Source: Candidatus Zhuqueibacterota bacterium 4484_188
Lineage (GTDB): Bacteria; Calditrichota; Calditrichia; RBG-13-44-9
DNA length: 10,994 nucleotides
NCBI GenBank assembly: GCA_002049825.1
Contig: MVCZ01000107.1
Coordinates: 1 to 10,994 of the forward strand
Direction of reading: 5' to 3'
Shown: one piece after another, positions 1 to 6,997 of the stretch
Layout: the number at the start of each line of letters is the position of its first letter
Position numbering within the stretch: position 1 is the first letter of the stretch
Position numbers and translations under genes: made by a program
Notes under the pieces: model-generated
Database searches by the model: none
Seen by the model: only the letters and a program-made list of their open reading frames with translations
What the model was told of the DNA's origin: nothing

Positions 1-438
1 GGCTACGCAGTAGATGTGGGCTTACTTTATTTTACCCGTTTCAATGGCATGCGCCTGGGAATGAGTATTTCCAATTTCGGTACCGATATGCAACTGGACG
101 GAAAGGATTTAGTGCATTCCTTCGATCAAGACCCGGACCACCTGGGAAACAATCCCAATATCAGTTCCAAGCTGAGAACCGTGGGTTGGCCCCTGCCGCT
201 GTTTTACCGGGTTGGTGCTTCTATGGATATTTTACGCATGGGTAATTCCTCGCTGATGATGTTGAGCGATGCGGTGATTCCCAGCGATAATTCCACAGAT
301 ACAGAAGAAGGACTTACTGCCGGGTTGGGAATTAAATATTTTGTCCCCGGATTGGGAAAGGTAAGTTTTGATTATGCCTACAACGACTATGGATTGCTTG
401 AGCAAATCCATGTGTTAGGTTTAGGATTTTCTTTTTAA
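1..438 (+). CDS. PorV/PorQ-family outer-membrane beta-barrel protein, 3' end only
   Basis: The frame is open from the first base of the window (it reads GYAVDVGLLYFTRF at the edge), so the gene begins outside the window; the GTG at 16 is internal. About 145 C-terminal residues are present. Alternating hydrophobic/polar strands, the NFGTDMQLDGKDL stretch and the ending VLGLGFSF, with a terminal aromatic residue typical of BAM-inserted barrels, match my recollection of the PorV/PorQ (UPF0164-like) proteins of FCB bacteria. Established for that family: PorV-like proteins are outer-membrane partners of type IX secretion that bind cargo carrying C-terminal sorting domains. The next gene, 39 bases downstream, encodes exactly such a cargo, so the pair may be functionally linked. 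Family assignment is by pattern recognition; the specific paralogue cannot be told from the C-terminus. Confidence 0.75.
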   Translation, partial: GYAVDVGLLYFTRFNGMRLGMSISNFGTDMQLDGKDLVHSFDQDPDHLGNNPNISSKLRTVGWPLPLFYRVGASMDILRMGNSSLMMLSDAVIPSDNSTDTEEGLTAGLGIKYFVPGLGKVSFDYAYNDYGLLEQIHVLGLGFSF

Positions 439-477
439 TTAATTTAATTGTTCTAATTAAACAAAGGAGCCGTAGTT

Positions 478-2544
478 ATGAAGAAGTTTACAGTAATGTG
501 GTCAGTGTTGTTGATCATACTGGCTGCGAGCGTTGTCAGCGCGCAGGTGAATGTCACTTTCCGCGTGAACGCTTCGACTGTGCCCGACACCATGGGACCC
601 AATTCGGTCTTTCAGGTTCGTGGCGGAACCGCCCCGTTAACCTGGGGTGGCGATACCGGTGGAAATCTGGTAAATATTGGTGGTGATTACTGGGAAGTAA
701 AACTTTCTTTCCCGGCAAATTCTACCATTTATTACAAATTTTTTGCCAATGCTGCCGGTGATCCAAATGGGAATGGCTGGGAGAGTAATCTAAATACCGG
801 ATCTACGAACCGTGAACTTACTATTGGAGTGAATGATACCATTTTACCCTTACAGTATTTTAACAAAGTGACCGGGAACGATCCTCTTTTCACTCCCTAC
901 ACGCCCACCGATTCCATGGATATCTGGTTCCGGGTGAACATGCAAGCATATCAGCCGTTCGACCCCACAACACAGACTCTGATGGTAAAAGGTGGTACCT
1001 GGCCCGGTTCATGGGGCGATTTAACCTGGAATGGCGACAGCACGCTGGCGGCTATGAGCCCGGAAACGCCATCAGATAATGCCGGACAATTTACCTACCC
1101 GGTTGAAAATTTCTATTCTACCCGGGTACGAATTCCCAAGGATTCTATTACTGTCGGACAAAACATTGAATATAAGTTCGTCATTGTTGACAAGAATACG
1201 TTGACACCGGTTATCGAGTGGGAAAATTTGCCCGGCGGTGGTAATCGATCATTTGTGGTTTCTGCTGACAAGCCGGACACCACCCTTTATTGGAGATGGT
1301 GGAATGATGCACCTTATATAGGCGCAACCGGTGCTGATACCGTGATGGTGAAATTCCGTGCCGACATGACCCGCGCCATCAACGAAAATGGCTTTAGCAT
1401 TGGCGATACGCTCATTGTAAGATGGGGCTATAATGGCACCGCACTGTTCGAAGAGGATACGCTGGTGAACGAACCGCTTACCAATTTCTATTCGGTAACC
1501 GATTCGGCAAAGAAAGTGCATTTAGGTGAGGATTTGCAATATCAATACTATCTTGTGAAGGGTGGAAATGAATATCGTGAAGTTTTTTTCGATTTTAACG
1601 ATCCTTCCACCAGTTCGCAGGAAAAACGCAAAGTAATGATTCCGGATCCGGCACCGGCACTGGTGGAAGCCCAGGATATTGAAAACAGCAATACTGCATT
1701 GCACCGTATGCCGCGTTTCCAGAACACCAGTCCGATCAGCCAGGATGTGCTGGTTACTTATACTTGCGACTTGCGTCCTCCCTACTGGCAGGTGAAATTG
1801 GCTGGCGATACCATTCAGAATATCCAGAGTAACCCGCCTTTCGGTTGGGTGTATCCCGGTCAGGAAGACTCCATTTTCGTATGGGGCGTTTATATTAATG
1901 GTCCCGGAAACGGCACCAGCGGCTGGCAGGGTTGGGACTTAATCAACCTGGCACCCTACAAAATGTTTGACGACGGAACTCACGGCGATATGACCGCCGG
2001 CGATTCCATCTATGCTTTCCAGGTGCTGTTCTCGCCTGACAGCAGCGACATCGTCGGGCAGGAATTCAAGTTCGGTATCAATGCCGGCGACAACGAAGGC
2101 GGAAGCACCGGTTTTGGTTTGAACCACATCGAGAATATCGACGACAGCCAGGGACAGTTCACCATTGCGAGTGATTTCGGTTCCATCAATCCCGGATTTT
2201 ACTGGAGATGGGATTTCAACAACCATGTCGTGGGCATCGACAATCCTCAGGATGTCACCGTTATTACCCGCCCGCGTCTGAGCGCCAACTATCCTAATCC
2301 GTTTAACCCGGTTACCACCATCAATTTTGTCTTGCCGAGCGTGATGAAAGTGGATCTGGTTATTTATAACGTTCTGGGTCAAAAGGTTCGCACTTTGTTG
2401 AGTGGTAAACAACAAGCCGGCGCCCACAAGGTGCTGTGGAACGGAACCGATGATCATGGTCAAATCGTTGGCAGCGGAATTTATTTTTACCGTCTGAAAA
2501 CGAAGAATTATGATAAAACCATGCGAATGGTCCTTATGAAATAA
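478..2544 (+). CDS. Secreted multi-module carbohydrate-binding-like protein with T9SS C-terminal sorting domain
   Basis: A 688-aa protein with a good Shine-Dalgarno (aaaggag, 463-469) 8 bases before the ATG. Residues 1-22 are a type I signal peptide with cleavage expected after VSA. I see four related beta-sandwich modules, beginning near residues 24 (VNVTFRVNAS), 145 (MDIWFRVNMQ), 286 (VMVKFRADMT) and 424 (VLVTYTCDLR). Each has a YKF/YQY/FKF strand in its second half and several end in a YWRW-type strand. The layout resembles starch-binding (CBM20-like or SusE/F-like) modules. Module 4 carries the DDGTHGDMTAGD stretch common in secreted FCB proteins. Residues 601-688 are a FlgD-Ig-like sorting domain (YPNPFNP, then a VYNVLGQKV-like strand and GSGIYFYRL). 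It is probably displayed at the cell surface as an alpha-glucan binder; no catalytic motif is seen, so binding specificity is inferred from the neighbouring amylase and maltodextrin genes. Confidence 0.8.
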   Translation: MKKFTVMWSVLLIILAASVVSAQVNVTFRVNASTVPDTMGPNSVFQVRGGTAPLTWGGDTGGNLVNIGGDYWEVKLSFPANSTIYYKFFANAAGDPNGNGWESNLNTGSTNRELTIGVNDTILPLQYFNKVTGNDPLFTPYTPTDSMDIWFRVNMQAYQPFDPTTQTLMVKGGTWPGSWGDLTWNGDSTLAAMSPETPSDNAGQFTYPVENFYSTRVRIPKDSITVGQNIEYKFVIVDKNTLTPVIEWENLPGGGNRSFVVSADKPDTTLYWRWWNDAPYIGATGADTVMVKFRADMTRAINENGFSIGDTLIVRWGYNGTALFEEDTLVNEPLTNFYSVTDSAKKVHLGEDLQYQYYLVKGGNEYREVFFDFNDPSTSSQEKRKVMIPDPAPALVEAQDIENSNTALHRMPRFQNTSPISQDVLVTYTCDLRPPYWQVKLAGDTIQNIQSNPPFGWVYPGQEDSIFVWGVYINGPGNGTSGWQGWDLINLAPYKMFDDGTHGDMTAGDSIYAFQVLFSPDSSDIVGQEFKFGINAGDNEGGSTGFGLNHIENIDDSQGQFTIASDFGSINPGFYWRWDFNNHVVGIDNPQDVTVITRPRLSANYPNPFNPVTTINFVLPSVMKVDLVIYNVLGQKVRTLLSGKQQAGAHKVLWNGTDDHGQIVGSGIYFYRLKTKNYDKTMRMVLMK

Positions 2545-2594
2545 GTTCCCCTTGTTGAACAGGGATGTTGTGAATTTCTTGTAATTGTGTTTCA

Positions 2595-2627
2595 AAGAGA
2601 CCCAAAACAAAGCGTTTTGGGTCTCTT
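2595..2627 (+). terminator. Strong hairpin terminator after the secreted binding-protein gene
   Basis: A perfect 14-bp inverted repeat (aagagacccaaaac at 2595-2608, its complement at 2614-2627) with a 5-base loop lies 51 bases after the stop codon. The 3' side is T-rich only within the arm and is followed by taatac, so the U-tract is weak. The stem could terminate from either direction. It separates the surface-protein unit from the symporter/malEFG unit. Confidence 0.75.
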
Positions 2628-2735
2628 AATACTGTTTAGAAATAAGGTTTTGTCCGATTACATTCCGGAATTCGTTCAAAGAATGTGGTTTAAGTTTTCC
2701 CGACTAAGAAGCGTTTTATTTAACCGAGGTGAAAA

Positions 2736-4046
2736 ATGACCGTTCTGGATTATGGAATAGTAATACTCTACTTAGTTGCTATGGTGGGTATCGGCTTATA
2801 TTTTCAGCGAAAGGCTTCCGCTGGTATCGATTCATATTTTCTGGGTGAACGCGGATTGCCCTGGTGGGCGCTGGGCGCATCCGGCATGTCCTCGAACCTG
2901 GATATTAGCGGTACCATGATTAATACCGCTTTTGTTTTTGCACTGGGGGCGGTCGGTTTTTTCATCGAGATACGCGGCGGTGTGACTCTGATTATGGCGT
3001 TTCTGATGATTTTCCAGGGAAAATGGAATCGCCGGGCGCTGGTGATGACCCTGGCGGAGTGGATGCATTTTCGCTTCGGTAAAGACAAACAGGGAGATGT
3101 TGCCCGGCTTATTGCCGCTTTTTCAATCATCATTGTCACTATTGCTATGATTACCTATTTTGCCATTGGTTCCGGTAAATTTGTGGGCGAATTTTTGGGA
3201 ATTCCCGCCTTCTGGGGGCTTTCTTCCCAGTTCTGGGCAGCAACACTGATGATTGCCCTGGCGATGATTTACACCGTTGCCAGCGGGCTGTACGGCGTGG
3301 TTTGGACCGATGTCTTCCAAGGCATTTTGATTTTTGGAACGATTATTTTTGTCTGTGCACTGGCGTTTTTTAAATTTAACCTGCCCGAGGTGTTCAGCGT
3401 TTCAGTACCGCTAAAAAGTGGCGGCTTTATGCCCATCGAAACTACCCGCGAAGCCTGGACCAGTATGATTCCCACCTGGAAACTGAATATGCCGGCAGAA
3501 TCTACCTATTCCATCTACAATCTTTTCGGAATCGCCATTCTGTTTTACCTGATCAAGGTAACCATCGAGGGCAGCGGGGGCACCAGCCAGTACATGATTC
3601 AGCGGTTTTTTGCTTCGCGGAGCGACCGGGAATCGGGCTTGTTGTCTTTGTTCTGGACGTTTCTGCTGGCTTTTCGCTGGCCTTTTATTGCCGCTATCGC
3701 CATCATGGGCGTGGTTTTCGGAAACATCCAGGACCCGGAAACCGTTCTGCCGGTGGTAATAAACGAAATGGTTCCTTTTGGGATTAAAGGTGTGCTGGTT
3801 GCCGGTTTAATGGCTGCGGCAATGTCAACATTCGATTCGACGGTAAATGCAGGAGCGGCTTACTGGGTGAAAGATATTTACCAGACTTATTTAAATCCCA
3901 ATGCAACTAAAAAACAACTCATGCGCCACAGCCGCTGGTCATCAGTCATCATTGTGGTGCTGGGATTGCTTTTCACCCTGGCAATCCGGAATATTAATGA
4001 AATCTGGGGTTGGATTACTTCCAGCCTGGGCGCCGGGTTGTTATGA
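2736..4046 (+). pseudogene. Sodium:solute symporter (SSS/SLC5 family), 5' fragment
   Basis: 436 codons, with gaggtg 6 bases upstream of the ATG. The sequence is a clear SSS-family protein (LeuT fold): SYFLGERGLPWWALGASGMSSNLD near residue 32 is the usual TM1-TM2 region, followed by many hydrophobic helices and the GTSQYMIQRFFASRS and MAAAMSTFDSTVNAGAAYW motifs typical of TM7-TM9. The frame stops at TGA 4044-4046, just after WGWITSSLGAGLL, where family members continue through further helices; the rest of the protein resumes in another frame (next entry). From memory of the family, roughly 40-60 residues are missing at the junction, so this is a deletion and not a one-base slip. It heads the malE operon and probably imported a sugar with Na+, but the substrate is not visible in the sequence. 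Confidence 0.85.
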
Positions 4047-4402
4047 TCGCCACGGTTTCTTCATTGGTTGGTATGGTCATCGGTACCTATGTCTCGAAAC
4101 CGACCGATGAAAACGTGCTGTTCGAATTTTACAAGCGCACCCGCCCGTTTGGTTTTTGGGGACCCGTTCGTAAAAAACTCCCCGGTGAAATTATGCAAAA
4201 AATTAACCGCGAGAACCGGCGTGATATTCTGTCAACCTTTTTTGCGGTGCCCTGGCAGGTAGTTCTGTTTTTAACCGGAATGGCGATTATTTTTAAGCGT
4301 TGGGATGAGTTCTTCTGGCTGGCGGTTATCTTGATTTTACTTTCCATCGGTCTCTATTTTAATTGGTTCAGGCATTTGTCCAAAGAAGTAAAAATTCAAT
4401 GA
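4043..4402 (+). pseudogene. Sodium:solute symporter, 3' fragment in a shifted frame
   Basis: Homology-like sequence restarts at about 4043 (MIATVSSLVGMVIGTYV). It continues through KPTDENVLFEFYKRTRPFGF and GPVRKKLPGE, a cytoplasmic segment seen in the C-termini of SSS transporters of this type, and two last hydrophobic helices (WQVVLFLTGMAIIF and FWLAVILILLSIGLYF). The frame is open back to 4010, but the residues between 4010 and 4043 are out-of-frame reading of the 5' fragment and should be ignored. There is no plausible ribosome-binding site for independent translation. The stop codon overlaps the start of the binding-protein gene (ATGA at 4399-4402), the classic arrangement for translational coupling. 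The undamaged gene would have encoded an ordinary-length SSS carrier of about 600 residues. Confidence 0.8.
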
Positions 4403-5670
4403 GAAAAAGAAAGAGCGGACAACTTTACCGGGTAACGATTTGTTTTCTTATCATCTTCCTGATGATCCCACTGCTTACTATTTTGACCTGCTCGAAATCG
4501 AGTCCCGGAAAAATCATTCTCTGGACTTCCCTGAGACCGGTTGAGCGAAATCTGCTGCAACAAAAATTAGATGATTTCGGAAAGCAGTTTCCCGATTATC
4601 AGTTCATCCAGTTGTTTTACGCACCGGAGGAGTTACGCACCAATTTTATCATTTCCGCCCTGGCGGGTAAAGGACCGGCGCTTGTTCACGGCGCCAGCGA
4701 TAATGTGGGACCGTTAACTGAATTGCAGGTGATCCAACCCCTTGAAAATTTGTTTCCCGCTTCGTTCTTAGACAGTTTTATTACCCAACCGTTTCCGGCA
4801 AACACTTATTTCCGGGGACATCTTTATCAAATTGCCGACAGGGTGGGAAATCATTTGTGTCTGGTTTTTAATAAAAAATTAGTGCCGCACCCGCCTGTCA
4901 GCATAAACGAATTAATTGAGATGGGCAAAACGCTGGTAAAAGACCTCGACGGGGATGGCAAACCCGATACCTACGCGCTGGCGTGGAATTATACCGAGCC
5001 GTTTTTTGCGGTACCTTTTATCGGGGGATATGGCGGTTGGATTCTGGATGACCAGGACAATCCGACACTGAATACGCCGGCGGTGGTAAAAGCGGCGCAA
5101 TTGATTTATGATTTAGCAAACAAATATAAAATCATCCCGAAGGAATGTGATTACGAGACAGCAAATGCGCTGTTTCTGGACGGTCGTGTTGCCATGATTA
5201 TCAACGGGCCCTGGTCGTGGGGAACCTACCTGAAGAGCGGTATTGACATTGGTCTGGCGCGGATTCCTAAAATCGATGAAACCGGGTTGTGGCCCACGCC
5301 AATCGTTTCTCCGCTGGGGTATTCGTTGAATGTAAACCTGAAGGGCCGGGATTTGCAGGTTGCGGTTGAACTGGTTCGCTATTTAACCTCCACACCGGTA
5401 GAATTGGAGTTCGCCCGGCAGTTTAATATTATTCCTTCGCGCCAGGATGCAATCGATGTACCTGATCTGCGAAATAACGAATTATGGATCCAGGCGCTGG
5501 ATCAGATGCGGGTCGGGCGCCCCATGCCGGTCATTACCGAACTGCGTTGGATCTGGGATGCCATGCGCCCGGCTTACCAGGGAATTTTTAATAACCAGAT
5601 TTCACCGGAAAAAGCAGCAGTGGAGATGCAGAAATTAGCACTGAAGCTGATTCGGGAAAATCGGGAATAG
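4399..5670 (+). CDS. MalE-like extracellular solute-binding lipoprotein (maltodextrin-type ABC transporter)
   Basis: I chose the ATG at 4399, overlapping the symporter stop (ATGA), although the frame is open back to 4363. From 4399 the protein (423 aa) begins with a basic stretch and a hydrophobic helix ending at Cys31 (LLTILTC), a relaxed lipobox; the longer start would put 12 extra residues ahead of the signal. This is a family 1 solute-binding protein. It has the WTSLRP strand after the linker, a DLDGDGKPDTYAL calcium-loop-like stretch at 182-194, the MIINGPWSW motif at 266-274 that is highly typical of MalE-type proteins, and a C-terminal LRWIWDAMRPAYQ helix. Being followed by malF- and malG-like genes supports maltose/maltodextrin or a related oligosaccharide as ligand. 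The reading frame is intact, unlike its neighbours. A palindromic repeat begins immediately after the stop codon. Confidence 0.88.
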   Translation: MRKRKSGQLYRVTICFLIIFLMIPLLTILTCSKSSPGKIILWTSLRPVERNLLQQKLDDFGKQFPDYQFIQLFYAPEELRTNFIISALAGKGPALVHGASDNVGPLTELQVIQPLENLFPASFLDSFITQPFPANTYFRGHLYQIADRVGNHLCLVFNKKLVPHPPVSINELIEMGKTLVKDLDGDGKPDTYALAWNYTEPFFAVPFIGGYGGWILDDQDNPTLNTPAVVKAAQLIYDLANKYKIIPKECDYETANALFLDGRVAMIINGPWSWGTYLKSGIDIGLARIPKIDETGLWPTPIVSPLGYSLNVNLKGRDLQVAVELVRYLTSTPVELEFARQFNIIPSRQDAIDVPDLRNNELWIQALDQMRVGRPMPVITELRWIWDAMRPAYQGIFNNQISPEKAAVEMQKLALKLIRENRE

Positions 5671-5752
5671 ACAACCTCCCCCTGCCTGACTGCGTCGGCA
5701 GGCAGGCCCAGCCCCCCTCCTTAGTAAGGAGGAGGAGCTAGGGGGTGGTTGC
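5671..5752. repeat. Palindromic hairpin unit H1 (malE 3' side)
   Basis: Starts on the first base after the malE stop. The core is cctcctta-g-taaggagg (about 5717-5733), with an outer arm caacctcccc pairing with gggggtggttg. The left arm is lengthened by a second small palindrome (cctgcctg ... caggcagg, 5681-5706), so one repeat appears nested in another. It is the first of four related hairpins in the window. Confidence 0.8.
5681..5706. repeat. Small palindrome nested inside hairpin H1
   Basis: Arms cctgcctg (5681-5688) and caggcagg (5699-5706) with a 10-base loop. It is absent from the other three hairpins, so it looks like a later insertion into the left arm of H1. Confidence 0.6.
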
Positions 5753-5937
5753 CTGTCTTCGGCAACCGGAATTTGTAAAGTTCTCGGTTGCCTAATGTCG
5801 GGGAACGAAATAGGGAGTTTTGAGGTTTAGACACAGTTTTGCTGTTGAGCGTTGGTTTTGGTGCAGGTATTTTTCGGTCTGGCGGATTGTGTATTTGTGC
5901 AACCTCCCCCCGGCCCCCTCCTTAGTAAGGAGGGGGA
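5741..5937. repeat. Long direct repeat, copy A (hairpin shoulder + spacer + hairpin)
   Basis: Aligns without gaps to 6801-6997 at a constant offset of 1060, with about 15 mismatches in 197 bases by hand count (around 92% identity). It holds the right shoulder of H1, a 7-bp stem (ggttgcc/ggcaacc, 5747-5767), a roughly 130-base spacer and the left part plus core of hairpin H2. Identity ends at 5937, where copy B runs into malG. The frame opened by this repeat (TTG 5820 onward) shows mainly amino-acid-changing differences between copies, so I do not regard it as coding. Confidence 0.9.
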
Positions 5938-5953
5938 GTAAGGGGGTGGTTGC
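5899..5953. repeat. Palindromic hairpin unit H2, best-preserved copy
   Basis: A two-tier palindrome. The inner stem ccccctcctta/taaggaggggg (5914-5924 and 5926-5936) is perfect around a single central base. The outer stem gcaacctccccc/gggggtggttgc has one mismatch. Read through on the + strand it gives the peptide LPPAPSLVRRG, a recognisable trace of such repeats inside mis-called genes. It is REP-like in size and form. Confidence 0.85.
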
Positions 5954-6113
5954 CGGGTGGGGCAGCCAAAATTTGTTAAGGTCCTCGGTTGTTCATTGTG
6001 CAACATGCACTATGGGGGTGAACATGCACTATGGGGGTGAACGAAAAGAGGCGGCTGCAATGTTTTATCGTTGAGCGCCATTTGTATGTTTAAATGTTTT
6101 AGCTGGGCGGTTC
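5954..6113. repeat. Diverged third copy of the repeat spacer, running into malF
   Basis: After H2 the sequence again follows the spacer pattern (aatttgtt-aagg-t-ctcggttg, then gtgaacgaaa, then a cgttgagcg block, then ggcgg-ttcgtg), but with many substitutions and small indels, so the block is a tandem hairpin-spacer-hairpin-spacer array. It ends where malF-like coding begins near 6114. From 5671 to 6113 I find no gene. Confidence 0.6.
6002..6041. repeat. Tandem duplication of a 19-base unit
   Basis: Two exact, adjacent copies of aacatgcactatgggggtg (6002-6020 and 6021-6039), followed by aa. It lies in the diverged spacer and is not present in the other spacer copies. Confidence 0.9.
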
Positions 6114-6758
6114 GTGACCTGGTGGGGCATTGGTGTGTTTCTGGCGTTAATTCTCAGCAAAAATATTCGCGGCAAATCGATTTACCGGATTCTGCTGATT
6201 CTGCCCTGGGCGGTGCCGCAATACATTACGGCGCTCACCTGGCGTGGGATGTTCAATTCCGAATACGGTGCGGTCAATTTGATTCTGGATAAATTCTTCG
6301 GCTTTCAGGTACCCTGGCTTTCAACCGAGTGGGGTGCCTTCGCTTCCTGCCTGATTACCAATGTGTGGTTGGGCTTCCCCTTTATGATGATTATCGCCCT
6401 GGGCGGGTTGCAGAGTATCCCGGATGCCCTTTACGAAGCCGCTGACATCGATGGCGCCAGCCCCTGGCAGAAATTCCGGAATATCACCATGCCGCTGCTT
6501 AAACCGGTAATGGTGCCGGCAATTACTTTAGGGGTTATCTGGACGTTCAACAATTTTAACGTGGTCTGGCTGGTAAGCAATGGCGGCGAACCGTCCGATA
6601 CTACTCACATATTGGTGAGCTGGGTGTACAAAGCTGCCTTTACCTATTTCCGAATGGGCTATGCTGCCGCATTCTCGATGATCATTTTTGCCATTCTGTT
6701 CCTGTTCGGATGGCGGTTTATTCAGAAAACACGGGTGACGGAGAATGTTTATGGGTAA
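6114..6758 (+). pseudogene. MalF-like sugar ABC-transporter permease, N-terminally truncated
   Basis: The frame is open from 6075, after a TGA at 6072-6074, and its first possible start is GTG 6114; there is no ribosome-binding site. The 214 residues are the C-terminal two-thirds of a MalF/UgpA-type permease: GIGVFLALILSK, then RILLILPWAVPQYITALTW, three more helices, and the EAA loop (EAADIDGASPW, from E108) that contacts the ATPase. Typical relatives are about 290 aa, so the first TM helix and its following loop, roughly 80-100 residues, are missing. Upstream sequence is repeat, not coding. The stop (TAA 6756-6758) overlaps a candidate malG start. The truncated protein is unlikely to make a working transporter half, unless the assembly has lost sequence here. 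Confidence 0.85.
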
Positions 6759-6855
6759 TGACAACCACCCCTGCTCCTCCTTAGTAAGGAGGGGGAGCAG
6801 GGGGGTGGTTGCCTGTCTTCGGCAACCGGAATTTGTAAAGTTCTCGGTCGCTTAA
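6751..6855 (+). other. Probable original malG start, now reading into the repeat
   Basis: ATG 6751 overlaps the malF stop and has cggag 7 bases upstream, a normal arrangement for a malF-malG junction. It is in the same frame as the malG remnant downstream, but after three codons (M-G-N) it enters hairpin H3 and stops at TAA 6853-6855 inside the spacer. The reading is that the repeat sits inside the 5' end of malG. An alternative ATG at 6758 (TAATG overlap) stops after 8 codons. Confidence 0.5.
6761..6812. repeat. Palindromic hairpin unit H3 (malF 3' side)
   Basis: Begins two bases after the malF stop. The outer arm caaccacccc pairs with ggggtggttg; inner arms ctcctcctta-like and taaggaggggg surround the same central base as in the other units. 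It lacks the nested palindrome of H1. Confidence 0.8.
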
Positions 6856-6997
6856 TGTCGGGGAAAGAAATCGGGAGTTTTGAGGATTAGGCACGATTTT
6901 GCTGTTGAGTGTTGGCTTTGGTGCAGGCATTTTTCGGTGTGGCGGATTGCTTGTTTGTGCAACCTCCCCCCGGCCCCCTCCTTAGTAAGGAGGGGGA
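6801..6997. repeat. Long direct repeat, copy B
   Basis: Partner of 5741-5937 (offset 1060, no gaps). It carries the right shoulder of H3, the same 7-bp stem, the spacer and the core of H4. The repeat and the similarity end at 6997, at the junction with malG-like coding. The two copies bracket malF as direct repeats, so recombination between them would delete or duplicate malF. Confidence 0.9.

Noticed and set aside
1939..2610. 223-codon antisense frame under the secreted binding protein
   Set aside because: It lies wholly opposite a convincing gene with a signal peptide and known domains, its translation shows no family features, and it would start inside the terminator region.
2660..2686. 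Inverted repeat acattc ... gaatgt upstream of the symporter as an operator
   Set aside because: Six-base arms 15 bases apart are expected by chance, and no second copy was seen at trmB or the amylase gene.
4010..4060. Programmed ribosomal frameshift in the symporter
   Set aside because: There is no slippery heptamer or downstream pseudoknot, and residues appear to be missing between the two fragments, which frameshifting cannot supply.
5820..6074. Open frame of 84 codons in repeat copy A, matching the start of the chimeric MalG frame
   Set aside because: It is repeat translation. Between the two copies of its first 29 or so codons I count about seven amino-acid-changing codons against two silent ones, which shows no protein-level constraint, and it lacks a ribosome-binding site.
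5671..6997. CRISPR array
   Set aside because: The repeats are long palindromes with homologous, not unique, spacers, and there are no cas genes.
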